In this document: positions 1 to 11,625 of the stretch, one piece after another
Position numbering within the stretch: the stretch's first letter is position 1
How the letters are laid out: the number at the start of each line of letters is the position of its first letter
NCBI RefSeq assembly: GCF_019175285.1
Contig: NC_056525.1
Span: forward strand, 135,864,123 to 135,928,122
Reading direction: 5' to 3'
DNA length: 64,000 nucleotides
Source of the DNA: Sceloporus undulatus
Taxonomy: Eukaryota > Chordata > Lepidosauria > Squamata > Phrynosomatidae
Position numbers and translations under genes: made by a program
Notes under the pieces: generated by a model
Database searches by the model: none
The model's input: only the letters and a program-made list of their open reading frames with translations
Told to the model about the DNA's origin: nothing

Positions 1-594
1 ATTATACTCCCACTTTTCTGCTATCACAAAACAATCAAAGTGGCTTACAACATTAAAAGACAGTCAATATACACTACTACATCGTCTGTACAATCTATAT
101 CTAACCCCCCTTAAAAAGGACTTCAGCTCCCAGAATTCCTGCTGTTGGCCAAGCTCGCAGAGCTTCTGGGAGTTGGGTCCAAAGTCCTGAGTTTGGGAAC
201 CACTGTTGTGACACCTTTGAACCAACTGAAGAAGAAGCCAACTTTTTCTTCCTTTCAGTTAGTCTCAAAGGTTGCTACAAGATCTCTCTACATGATACAG
301 TAATCATATAGTGTGTCTTGCAGTCCCATTTTAAATGAACACATCATGGATTTGGAACAATTGCTAAGGAAGATCTAGGACCAATACAAGGCTGGCTTAG
401 CACTAAAGGAGTATGGAGTCCTTTATTTCCCCAAGGAAGAAGCTTGATGCTTGGCAACTGCTCCTTAACTGGTCTACCATCAACGTTTGGATTCTGCCAG
501 ACATTTTGCTCAAAGAGAATGCATCATCAAAGTAACTCGGAAGCTCCAGCAGCAGAGAAAGGAGTTGCGCTCTACAATATTTTATGTCTTTGAG
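1..594. other. Intergenic or upstream flank, repeat-derived
   Basis: I see no gene here. Positions 45-60 resemble the LINE/SINE tail wording (AAAGTGGCTTACAAC) common in lizard repeats. Positions about 118-205 look like a degraded fold-back element built on 'CTTCAGCTCCCAGAATTCC' with a matching opposite arm. Positions 255-290 carry the 'agtctcaaaggttgctacaagatctct' type of repeat end also found near 4,940. No exon with conserved protein sequence was recognised. Confidence 0.5.
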
Positions 595-760
595 TCAGAG
601 GGCGCACTTCCGGTGGAGGATTGACTGGCTGCGTCCTCTCTAGGCAGAGAGTCTTCTCTAAAGGGTGGTTACTCTATGGTTCCTGCAGAAGCTCTCTGGC
701 TGCATGGGAGGTGGAGCTTATTCCTGGCTCCGAGCTTTGTCTATGGTCCAAAAAAAACTG
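595..760 (+). promoter_or_regulatory. HARS2: Candidate HARS2 promoter and exon 1 area
   Basis: Positions 605-613 read CACTTCCGG, an ETS/GABP-type core common in housekeeping and mitochondrial-gene promoters. It lies upstream of the first HARS2 exon that can be recognised (exon 2 at 3,995). Two ATGs follow, at about 676 and about 714. The second opens a short arginine- and leucine-containing peptide (MGGGAYSWLRALSMV) that could be part of a mitochondrial presequence, followed by a GT. None of this is confirmed: exon 1 of this gene is poorly conserved, and the area runs straight into a fold-back repeat at 757. It could also be unrelated sequence. Confidence 0.3.
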
Positions 761-1255
761 CAGAAAGCAATCCAGTTTGAGACTGCTTAACTGCCCTGGC
801 TCAGTGCTAGGGAATTCTGGGAATTGTAGTTTATGTGGCACCAGAGCTCTCTGCTAGAGAAACATCAATGTCTCACAATGTTCCCAGATTCCCTAGCATT
901 GAGCCAGGGAGTCAAAGCAGTCTCAGTCTGGATTTGTTCTGTGTTTTGGACTTAACTGCCCTGGCTCAATGCTAGGGAATCCTGGGAACTGTTGTTTGTG
1001 AGACATTGAGCCTTCCCTGTCAGAGAGAGCTCTGGTACACCAATAAATTGCAATTCCAGGATTCCCTAGCACTCAGTCAGGGCAGTTAAAGCAGTCTCAA
1101 ACTGGATGTTTCTGCAGTGTGTCTTGGACCTCCAGTAAAAACCCAGTAGCCTTGCTGCATACTCATTGCAGAAACAATCTCGGTTTGATTCCACCTTCCA
1201 TGCTATGGAATTCTGGGAAGTGTGTTTGTTCTGGCATCAGAGCTGCATCAAACCT
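757..1255. repeat. Cluster of fold-back (MITE-like) repeats
   Basis: Two adjacent hairpin units occupy about 757-948 and 950-1,112. In each, a left arm containing 'GCCCTGGCTCAGTGCTAGGG' is matched by an inverted right arm 'CCCTAGCATTGAGCCAGGG', with 'CCAGAGCTCTCT' type sequence between. A third partial unit follows to about 1,255. The same family recurs at about 7,705, 36,126-36,480 and 57,505. No coding capacity; non-autonomous DNA element is the simplest reading, family not assigned. Confidence 0.6.
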
Positions 1256-3318
1256 AGGGTGACTGGATGTCCTAGTCGTAAAGGTGGACAAGGCACCATA
1301 ATGTAGGACTTACCAAATAAAAGATTAAAAATACTCTAATGTAATTTACGTTTCCTATCTGCTCAGATTTGAAGAACATTTGCGATTCCTCCCCAGACAG
1401 AAGGCTGAAATTAGGACCGCCCTGGAAAAAGAGGACGTCTGGTCATCTTGTGGTCGATATTATTGGCTACAAGCAATAACTTACCAGAAACAATAATACA
1501 AAACAAATACATGACATTCTAATATTTCTCTTTTTAAACCAAAAACATTGAGGGGTAACAATCACAGCAATTACAGACCTAACTAAACTAAATACTAAAA
1601 AATACAGTGGAAAATTTTAACCAACAAAGCAGGGAAAGTATGGCTTCCAACTTGCCGTTCTGTGGTTCCGTAACTTAAGGATTTCTATTTCTATTTAGAT
1701 ATTGCGCATCTCTTAACAATATCTTAAAAATTAATACTAATCGGTTAAGTATTAACGTGCACTCCGTTATCCATAGGCGTAGTGGACAGTGTTTGCCTTG
1801 TAAAGGCAGCTTCCGCCTCGTTTTGTGAGCAATGCAGTCAGTGTTCGCCTCGATTGTCACTGACAGAGAAGCAGGACATAAATAAAGTTTTATTATTTTA
1901 TTATTATGTGAAACTAAGCAATCATCTGAGTGACGTCCCTGCAAAGAGTTTCATTCAACTTTGTCTTCCTTTTTTCCTCTGTTCCTCGTGATTTATTCTG
2001 CATACATCACAGATGCATCCTTCACTGACCAGAACGCGGAGTTCCTCTGACATGGTGCTGTGAAGACTTGTAGACCTGCCGTAAGCAACCATTAGGTGCT
2101 GATGCTAGTGTTGAAACTCCCCACCATGCATTGGATAAGCCTCTTGTTCACAAAGGCTTCGTATAGGAGCAGCTTGTGCCATACAGTTCTGATTCAAAGG
2201 AAACTTTCCAGTCATCTACCAAGCCAGGTGTGTTGTCATTTACCACAATTTTATTCTCCTTCCTACAACTCTTAAGGTTTTGTGCTTTGGGTTTAGACTG
2301 CCTAGCAACATTACTGGAGCTACATAATAAAAGCCAAATTAACCTCCTATTGTGCTTGGGATGTTAGGGATGGGCAGGGCCTTGCCACCTTGAGTATATT
2401 AAATTTTAGACATTCTTGAGTCTAATTCTATGTCCTTACAGTTCTGGCTGTTGCCTCGGCACTCTTATTCACTGTTTATTGACTGAACCTGTCCTAAACT
2501 AATTGCGGGCATTAAAAAAAGCAGAAGTATTCATTTAATTTCCAATGTGGTATTCATGTTAGTCTTTACAACAAAACACAAACAGTTCTGGTCACCTTAA
2601 AGCCTAACAACATTGTGTAACCATTAGTGAAGATGCCAGCCACAGATGCTGGTGAAACTCGGATAAACTCTTCTAGAACATGGCCACAGAGCCCAAAAAA
2701 TCCACAAAACCCATAAGTGATGTTCCCCACTTCACCAAAGACATGAGAGTTATCCAGAATTCCAGGTAGTGATACTTTTATTGCCAACCAAAATGCACAA
2801 TGTACTTGTTGCAAGCTTTCAAACTCCACTGGCTTCTTCATTAGGCAAGATGTTAGAACCCAAAGGGAGAAAAATTAGAGATGTTGCATGCATTCTGTGT
2901 TTCTACCCTTCATTAAGATGATATGGGGGTGCACTTTTGCAGGTGGTCTCTCCTCCTTCTGGCCATGTGGGAGATTTTCAAAGTCCAGGTGTACAGTTCA
3001 TTTGCATCTCAACAAGGTTTCTCTCTCTTGCAATCCACATCTGTTTCCATTCCTGTGAGGCCATTGGCCTCGTTGTAGGCAGAAGGCAATGGATTTCTCA
3101 GAGCCTCCCATATTTTTCCATCTGGAATCCTTGGTGGGTGTAGAGGTGAAACTCCTAAAAGTCCACATTTAAGAAGAAGAAAATTGTTTTACTTTGGTTG
3201 AAAGTCCAGTCCACTGCTCTCTCTCAGGGTTCCCCTGTTGCAGCTACAATCCAGAAAAACTGCAGGGGTAGCCGTGTTGGCCATTCAGCAAATTCAAGCA
3301 AAAAATCTACCAAATAAC
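1256..3318. other. Probable HARS2 intron 1, repeat-rich, no exon seen
   Basis: No conserved coding exon is visible. About 1,256-1,455 has inverted arms with 'GTGACTGGATGTCCT' and 'AGGACGTCTGGTCATC', a further hAT-like fold-back. About 2,559-2,845 holds a repeat with 'TTTTATTGCCAACCAAAATG' and 'TTGCAAGCTTTC' that is shared with 3,548-3,815. The remainder is AT-rich and unassigned. Confidence 0.45.
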
Positions 3319-3547
3319 GGCCCCATACAGACAGCAAATAAAGCTGCTTCAGGTCACTGTGAGGTATGCTGTTTCAATGATGATGTCGTCCTAAGAGTCC
3401 AGAAGCTGCACCAAAGCCACTCCAGTCCTAAGGGCTGATGACACGCTTTGACACAGCTTCCGGACTCCTAGGAAGCGTGCATCATTTAAACAACATACCT
3501 CCAAAGTGACACGAAGCAGCTTTATTTTGGTCTGTCTGTATGGGGCC
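3319..3547. mobile_element. GGCC-ended palindromic MITE, copy 1
   Basis: A 229-bp hairpin starts GGCCCCATACAGACAG and ends with the inverted CTGTCTGTATGGGGCC. Both arms carry 'AATAAAGCTGCTTC' and a following AGGTATG block in inverted orientation. Two more copies lie at 7,882-8,112 and 33,369-33,594. There is no coding sequence, so it must have been moved in trans. No clear target-site duplication at this copy. Confidence 0.75.
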
Positions 3548-3815
3548 AATGATACCTTTATTGACCAAACGAAATGCACCATATACTTGCTGCAAGCTTT
3601 CGAAGCTCCACTGACTTCTTCATGACAGGCCGCTTTGTAGACATGGATTTTCCCATTGGGGAAAAATCTGCATTTTACCACCGAGAAAATGGATTTTTCT
3701 CCTGTTTGGTTTGTAACGTTGTGCCTGATGAAGAAGTGAGTGGTGTTTCGAAGCTTGCAACAAGTATATGTGCATTTGCCAATAAAGGTCTCACCTAAAT
3801 GGTGGTTTTTGTTTG
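3548..3815. repeat. Unclassified repeat with inverted 'GAAGCTTGCAACAAGTATA' ends
   Basis: The left side contains 'ATATACTTGCTGCAAGCTTT' and 'TGACTTCTTCATGACAGGC'; the right side carries the inverted form with 'GATGAAGAAGTGAGTGG' and 'GCTTGCAACAAGTATATG'. A related single arm is at 2,759-2,845. The wording resembles the tails of amniote repeats that end in a GAAAGCTT block; a Penelope-like origin is possible but unproven. It abuts the MITE at 3,547. Confidence 0.5.
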
Positions 3816-3994
3816 AATTTGCTGAAAGTTCCTCCTTGCATGTTTTCCAGAATTTCAAGTGTATTTAGTATACATGGCTGAGATGCACTGTAGGACAGTG
3901 AAGTCAGAAGGAATTTAAATGTTTGTGCTATGAAATGCATTGATCTTTAAAGCCCACAAGATTCTTTTTATCAGATTTGCTTTACTGTTTTCAG

Positions 3995-6900
3995 TGGCTG
4001 AAGATGTGGTAAATCAGTCATCGCCACAGCTGAGAGCTGCTGGGGGAAGTGGAAACATAATTCTCAAAAACCCAAGTAATCACCATCTGTGTTCTGTTTC
4101 CTCTCCCAGAGTCCCTTCAAGCATTGCCTGGCTCTGGTCCTCACTTCAATGGAACAAGCTGCACCATCATCCTTCAGATGATCCTGTAAATATTCAGCCT
4201 TATTCTCCCATTAGCTTAATCTACTGCTTTTTCAATTTTCCTCTCTCTTCCAATCATTTTCTATTATTTTAGCAGTTCTTGCTTTGTTAGAAAATTTTTG
4301 GCACATAACCAAATGCTTAGTATTAAACAATTGAAGCATCTGGAAGCCTTCAGCTGTTGGCTGCTGTTACTGTTTCACGCTGTGTAGTTTTTATCAAGCA
4401 CTTCTTTTATAAAAAAACATCTTTCTAAACCCCCATCTTTTCTTGGCTGGACTTTTAGGCACCAGGGATTTTAATCCAAAGCAGATGGCCATCCGTGAAA
4501 TATCTTCACTACCATAATCAGCTGCTTCAAGCGCCATGGAGCCGTGGCAATAGAACACGCCTGTGTTTGAGCGGAAGGTGAGGTGAGTTGGTGTTATTTC
4601 TGGTTTTGGAAGTGCTATGGCCCTTTTATCCGAAAAGAGCTTGATCTCTAGCCTCTTTCTCTGAAAATTGAAATTGTACACAAAGCTGCTTCACTTTCAT
4701 TGCTTTCAAAAAGACCAAAGCAGCCTACTGTATCCAGGACCGAACTCTGAAGGGAAGTAAGTTGTCAAGTTGCCCTCATTGGACTTGTTATAGTATTCCC
4801 TTTTGTCTACTTCCTCAGATGCATAGAAAAGCAGACGCATCTTAGGAAGTAGACTAGAAGCAATCCTCAGATACATCTGAGGAAGCAGACCACGTCTGCG
4901 AAAGCTTATGTTACAACTATTTTCTCTCAGTCTCAAAGGTGCTACAAGATCCCTTTGCCTGCTGAATATTAAGTTTGTTGAGTCTTTTGTATGATGCTGA
5001 GGGAACATTGTGAGTCCCTTAAATTTCTTCCTTTAATTTTTGTTGATTTTGTTTTCTGGTTTCTGTTGTGTTATGGTAGTTGTGGGAACCTGCATTGAAC
5101 TCCTTTGAACACTTTTAGTAGTTTACTCCACTGTGTGGAGGATTTGGACACTAAAGTCAACATTTTACATACCACCTCAATGTTAATGGACCAAGGCAAA
5201 GCTTTCACCTCAACAAATTGATTTTCAAAACCAGATCCCCACCCCTGCATCCCACCATGATAATTATTGGCTAGTTTCTAACATTCCATTTTTAGGCAAG
5301 GCTTGTGGTGATCCCTCAGCTCCAGGGGCTTCTGGATGAATTGATTATTCAGACTCATTTCAATCTGATTTCAGGCCAGGTTATGGGACAGATTTGGCTT
5401 ATTGGTGCTCTTTGCCGGGCGCTAGACAGGGGGAGTGAGTTGTTGGTTCTGCTGGGCTTCTCAACTGTGTTTGATATCATCTACTGTGGTATTCTTCTGG
5501 ATGCCTGGCTAGGATGGGACCTGGAGGCCTTGTTATGCAGTGGCTTCATTCTTTCCTGAAGGGACAAACCAACGAGATGGTGCTGGAGGATTCCTGTTCA
5601 GTGCCTGGTCTTGCCTGTAGTGGTCCCTCAGGGTTCTGCTTCACCCTCATGCTATTTAAACATTTGTGAAACTGCTCGGAGAGATTGTTCGGGTTTGGGA
5701 TTTGGTGCCACCAGTATGCAGATGACACCGAACTCTATTATTCCTTTCCATCCCAAGCCAGGGGGGCTGTTTTGGTCCTAACCAGCGTCTGTCATCAGTA
5801 ATGGATTGGATGAAGGCAAACAAATTGAAACTTATTTAGACAAGTCAGTGGTGTTCCTCGTCAGTCAGAGAATAGCAATTCAGCCTGTGCTGGAGGTGGT
5901 TAACTTCCCTTGAAGATCAAGCTCTGCAACTTGTGTGTGCTTCTGGATTCAGCTCTGAGCCTGGAATCCCATTTGCACATTTAAAGTTTGTACGCTAGCT
6001 GCCCCATTCCTTGAGAGTTCACCAGTGGCACATCCTTAGTTACATCCTGGTGGATTACGTACACCACTCTTTGTGGGGTTGCCTTTGCAAAGTGTTCAGA
6101 ACTTCAGCTGGTGCAGAGCTGCAGCTAGACTACTAACGGATTCTAGCACAGGACCAGCAGTATAACTGTTGCAACAGTTCCACTGGCTGTGCCATTCCGA
6201 GCACAATTCAAAGTCCTGGTCTTAACAACCTTAAAGCACTCATGGCTAAGGGCCAGGTTATTTGAAGAACGTATTCTCCCTCTCCCTTAGAACCAACCCA
6301 TGCTCTGAGATCGCTGAGTGAAGCCCTTCTCTCTGTCCCACTTCTTCACAGGTACACGGTGGCAGCATAGGAGAGGGCCTTCTAAATGGCTGCCCACAGG
6401 CACTGGTTTAATAATGTTTAACCTGGCTTTAATTTTTTTAAATGTTGTAAGTCACTTTGATTTCAATCTGGGGAAAAGGCAGAATAGAAATTAATATATA
6501 AACTAATCAATACAATTGACTTTGCAAGTTCTGATTTTCACCATACACTTTAATGTGTTAACTTTGTTGTTGTTTGCTTCAAGTCAATTCGAATTTATGG
6601 TGGCCCAAAGCAAACCTATCATGCAGTTTTCTTGGCCCATTTCTTCAGAGTGGTTTGCCATTACCATCCCCTGATCCTGAGGAGTGTGATGCCCAAGGTC
6701 ACCCAGCGGGTTTCCCTGGCTGTGCCAGGATTCGAACCTGGTCTCTAGAGTCCTAGTCCACTGCTCAACATTACACCAAACTAGCTTGCACATACACCTT
6801 TAACACGTTAAGTAGAATGATTAAAACTTAATCAAGCTTGGTTCGGATCTTCTGCCTTTACTAATCGAATTAGTCCTAATGCAGAACTGGGCCTTTCCTG

Positions 6901-9900
6901 GTAAAGCGTTTTTTCACATTAAGTTAGAGCTTTCAGGATAGTTCAAATGCTTACAGCACTTGTCAGTACAGGCATGCTCATTTATGGGGAATGAAAGCAT
7001 AGGTTTTGTAACCTTTTCCTTCTTCCTCTAGCTTTAGCCATACTATCACTTTATAGTTTAGTTGACTCATTAAGATTTTTATGGGGGTGGAATGGAACTT
7101 GGCTTTACTTCTGTGAAATCAAGGGCACATGGCCTGATGGAACCCTGGATACCAAGCACTGATAACATTAACTTCAGTCTTCCTGTTTCCTTTAGAAGCA
7201 TAGAATCATTGGTTGGAAGAGGACCGCAAGGGTCATCCAGTCCAACCCCCGCCATGCAGGAACTCTCAATCACAAGCATCCCCAACAGATGGCCAATCAG
7301 TCTCTGTTTAAGACTCTAAGGAAGGAGACTCCACACATTCAGCTCCTAGATATATTGGGTAAATGGGCCATTTTGTTGTGGTCTAGGGCCCTAACTCTGC
7401 CACTGATTGCTTTCTTCTAGAAGAAAAAACAGTAGGCAAGTATAGAAATCAAAGTGGAAGAAGTGTGGCCTATGGGCCACATGTGCCCCCAAAGTTATTT
7501 TTGAGGCTCCAATTCCCCCAGCCCTCCTCTTAAAAAATTGGGAAAATGTACAAACTGTCGACATAAAAATGCCCCCCACCTCCTAGTGGGTGGGATAATG
7601 ATCTTCCCTTCCCCATCGTTTTAGCCTGGGAAAACCAGGGCAGCCCTCCCAAGTCTTACAGAAGCTTGTGCAGTCCTCAACCCTTGGAGTTGCTTGTCTA
7701 ATAGGCACTGAAGAAATAATGCAGTTCGACATCACTTTAACTGCCATGACTGAATGCTATAGAATTCTGGAATTTGTAGTTTTGTGAGCTATTTAACCTT
7801 CTCAGAGCTCAGAGAGAGAGAGAGAGGAGCTCTCCTGCCACAACAAACTATAAATCCTAGGGTTCCATAGGATGAATCAATGGCCTGTTACCGACAGCCA
7901 AAATAAAGCTGCTTCGAGTCACACGTGGAGGTATGGTGTTTGAATGTGCATGCGTCCTAAGATCCAGAAGCCACACCAAAGCTGCACTCCCGTCCTTAGG
8001 GTGGAGTGTGGCTTTGGTGCGGACTTCTGGCTCTTTGGACGCATGCATCATTGAAACACCATACCTCCACTGTGACTCGAAGCAGCTTTATTTTGGCTGT
8101 CTGTAACCGGCCTACTTCTGAGTAGTATTTTTTGAACAAGCACTGTTCAGAAATAGAATAGGGGTTTGCGGACTGCGAAGTCAACAGAGGAACAAAGAAA
8201 GGGTAAGGATATCTTTCCCATTATCAAAGCCCCTAGCACTGTATGAGTAATAATAAACATGCTGAAGGATTATGAAGGGTCCAGCTGTTTTTCTTCTGAG
8301 TAGACATAGCAAAGTCATGGGTTTATCTAATGTATCTTTTGAAACCAGTTATAATGTCAGCTCATCAAATCTCCCCAAGGCTGTAACCCACTGAATCAGA
8401 GCATGAGTAGAAAACAGAAGGGAGGGGAGAAGTGTGAGTAAAACCAAGAGAGGAGAAATTGAGGACATCTACCTTTCAGGCCTAAAGCGCCTGACATTCT
8501 GTAAGAATCATGGCTGATCTAGGGCCAAGCAACAAATCAGTCCTGCGGCACATTTTATTCTACCAGGACTCCTCCTTCCCCAGCCATTTCTTTTCCCTTC
8601 TCTTTATATTTTGCCCAGAATTTTTTACTGGGTTTACAGCACTCTCTTCTTCTAGTGTTTAAGACAGCAATGTTACAGCAAGTTGAGTAGCATGCCTAGC
8701 AACAAGGACCTATGTGCATTTCTACTAATCCTATCCTTCTTTTTCTTCAGGCTATCCTGTTTTTTCTGGATCTGTCAGAAGGCCCATCCACTTTATGAAT
8801 TCTAATGTTCCAAATCAAGTAACTCATTAAAACGCCATGAGATTAACTTTTGTCCATCAGGCAATCTAGTTGTTAAGCTACTTTGCCCCCCCCCCAAAAA
8901 TGAAGTTAGTAGTTAACAAGTTAATTAACTAGTTGTGTCCAAGCTCTTTTATACACATAGGGTTATTGATGGGGGTAATGCTGCTGAAGTGCTGCTGAGT
9001 CAGGGATAATGCTTTTGTTGTCATTAAAATCAGTAAAATATAATATCATTAAATAATATATTATGATATATATTAAATATATCAGTACTATTTTAAATTA
9101 AGGTCTTATATCAGGTGTATTTTTGACATTGGAGAGCCAAAACTTTACAGCCAAGTACTGTAGATTCCTATGGGACAAGGTGCTCATTACCGTAACTAAC
9201 TAAAACCAGGCCTTTTAGGGCTTTAGAGGGGAGCACCAAGCACTTTCAATTAGGTCTGGAAATCCACTGGAGGCAGTGTGGTTATTTGAGAAGAGGCATT
9301 CTTGTTATCTTTGGTCCATTCCAGACAGTGATCTTGCCATAGTCTTGTAATGCTGTTGTTAAGACTCTTCAAAGGCAGCTCTCTGTCATCTAGTCTAGAT
9401 GTGATGAAAGCAGGGGTGAGGAACATGTGGCTCTCCAGGATGTGGAACTCCAGCTCCTATCAGCCCCTAGCCAGTGGCATGATGGAAATTGCAGTCCAAA
9501 ACATCAGAGGCTCGATTGCCCATCCTGGGCTAAAGCATGCATTATTGTGGCTAGATTATTTTAGTTTTCTCAGACATTCTATGTCTGTCTAGACAGAAAA
9601 ACCTTTGTCAGAAATATGTTGTATGCACATGCTTTACAATTTAATCAGAGATCCTATATGATGAAATAGTTATCTTTCTTATTTTCATCTTCTTCAAAGG
9701 AAATCTTATTGGAGAACTACGGGAAGATTCAAAGCTTGTCTATGATCTGAAAGATCAGGGAGGAGAACTGCTCTCTCTTCGGTATGACTTGACTGTATCC
9801 TACCAAATGTTTTACCTCATAGAAAATCTGGTTTCATTGGTGTGATCTCTGGGATAGGATGTGGAATTTGAATCTAAGCTGCATCCCTCCCAAGGACAGG

Positions 9901-11585
9901 GCTATTCCAAATCCTATTTCATTCATACCTATAGTTGGCTAATATGTGACACTTTGCCACTGAAGATCAGTTAAAAAATACAAGTGGTACAAAAGTGAGT
10001 TTCATTTTTAGTAGTTTTTGGTTAGAGGGCATAGAATAAGGTCTCAAAATTACAGTGTTAGCAGTATGTTTGGCCACAATTCAAATGGCTGGTGTTGATT
10101 TTGAAGGTTTATAGCCTAGACATCGTGCAGGTCCCCTAGATGTCATTCAGCTGAAACACTCAGCATTTCTCATTGCTTGGTATGCTGGCAAGGCCTGGGG
10201 ACTTGTATCCCAGCAGCATCAGGAGAGCTGTAGCTCTGTCCTGATTCAAAAATTGCTGAGGTGATGCCTTCCTTCCCAGCAAGGTTTCCTCAATATCCTT
10301 TTCATGCAAATTAAGCTTTTTAAAGTATCTATTGGCAACCTGGAAACCTAAAAAGCAGCACAGAAAAGAGAGCTTGTGGCAAATGGAACAGGCGCGAGGG
10401 AGATGCCTGGTAGACTGGAGATCCTCCACCCCTGCTTTAGTTAATGTCTTCTCCTGTGGAAACATCTGAAAGAGCCACCATACACTATTCCTTGAAAATG
10501 GCCCTCCTACATTTATTATTGGGATGCAGTGGCTCAGTGATAAGACACTGACTCTGTAGATTGCAAGATTGGCAGGATGGCAGTTTGAGGCCCAGGTGCC
10601 GTATGACGAGGGAGTTCCCATCACTAGTCCCAGCTTCTGTCAGCCTAGCAGTTCAAAAGCATGCAAATGCAAGTAGGTCTGCAAATGCAAGTAGGTACCA
10701 CTTTGGTGGGAGGGTAAACATGTTCTGTGCAATCATGCTGGCCACATAATCACAGAGCAGTCTCTGACAGCCACTGGCTCTTTGGCTTAGTAATGGTAAT
10801 GAGCAACACCTCTATGGTAGAATGACTTGACAACGTGGCTACAGTGGAGAGTTCTTAAAAGCCTGACTCTTTGATTGCCGAGGGTTTGCCTTGCCTTCTT
10901 AGCCATGATTCACCATCTAAAATCCCCATCCTTAGCTCCATTTTGACTTTTTGAAGTCTCATTTGGAATATAAAGGGAAACTTTTATGAAAACCCAGTGC
11001 ACTGGGGAACTAGACAGAGAGAAGCAGGAGACTTTGCTTATTTCTAATGAGCTGCTAATGATGGTCAGTTGGTTTTCTCTTCTCAGAGGAGGTGCTAGGG
11101 TTAGGGGGTCGATCTTGGGGTAGAGGGGATTGCATATGGCTTCTACCTAGGACTCCCACATCCTTGACATACTGCCTTTGTTGTTCTGTCTGCTGTTTTG
11201 GTGTCCACCAAGAGAGACTAAACGTGCTTTGACCTTATATGCTTTAGGTTTTTACCCTTGTCTGTCTGAGCTGCTAAACCTTTTTTTTTGGGGGGGGGGT
11301 GTTAGTATTTCACTCTGCTGCTGTTGTGGTTTTTTTAAAAATTAACTTTGTTTCTATTTTCAAGGTAAGTTGTAGTGTGCTGTCCTCGAGCATCCTAGTG
11401 GCACTAAGAGCATGGATGGGCAAGTCATATATTGCAATAAATCTTGTTTAAAAAAATAGAAGGTTGAAGAATTGAGTTCTTCTTTCTGAGTATGTCTATT
11501 TCTCTATATATCCTTTACCATCAGCTCAGTGAAATTCCTAAAAATGTCACATGCAACGAAGTTCAGAATTCCCAAGCTGGCAGTA

Positions 11586-11625
<40 letters not shown>

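Noticed and set aside
349-618. A plus-strand frame from an ATG in good context reading about 90 codons
   Set aside because: It contains three stops, about what chance predicts, and no recognisable protein.
3391-3858. A 155-codon open frame on the minus strand
   Set aside because: It runs through a palindromic MITE and the repeat beside it; no conserved domain.
6564-6790. tRNA gene on the minus strand
   Set aside because: A and B boxes are visible but the arms do not pair and the unit continues into a SINE core and tail.
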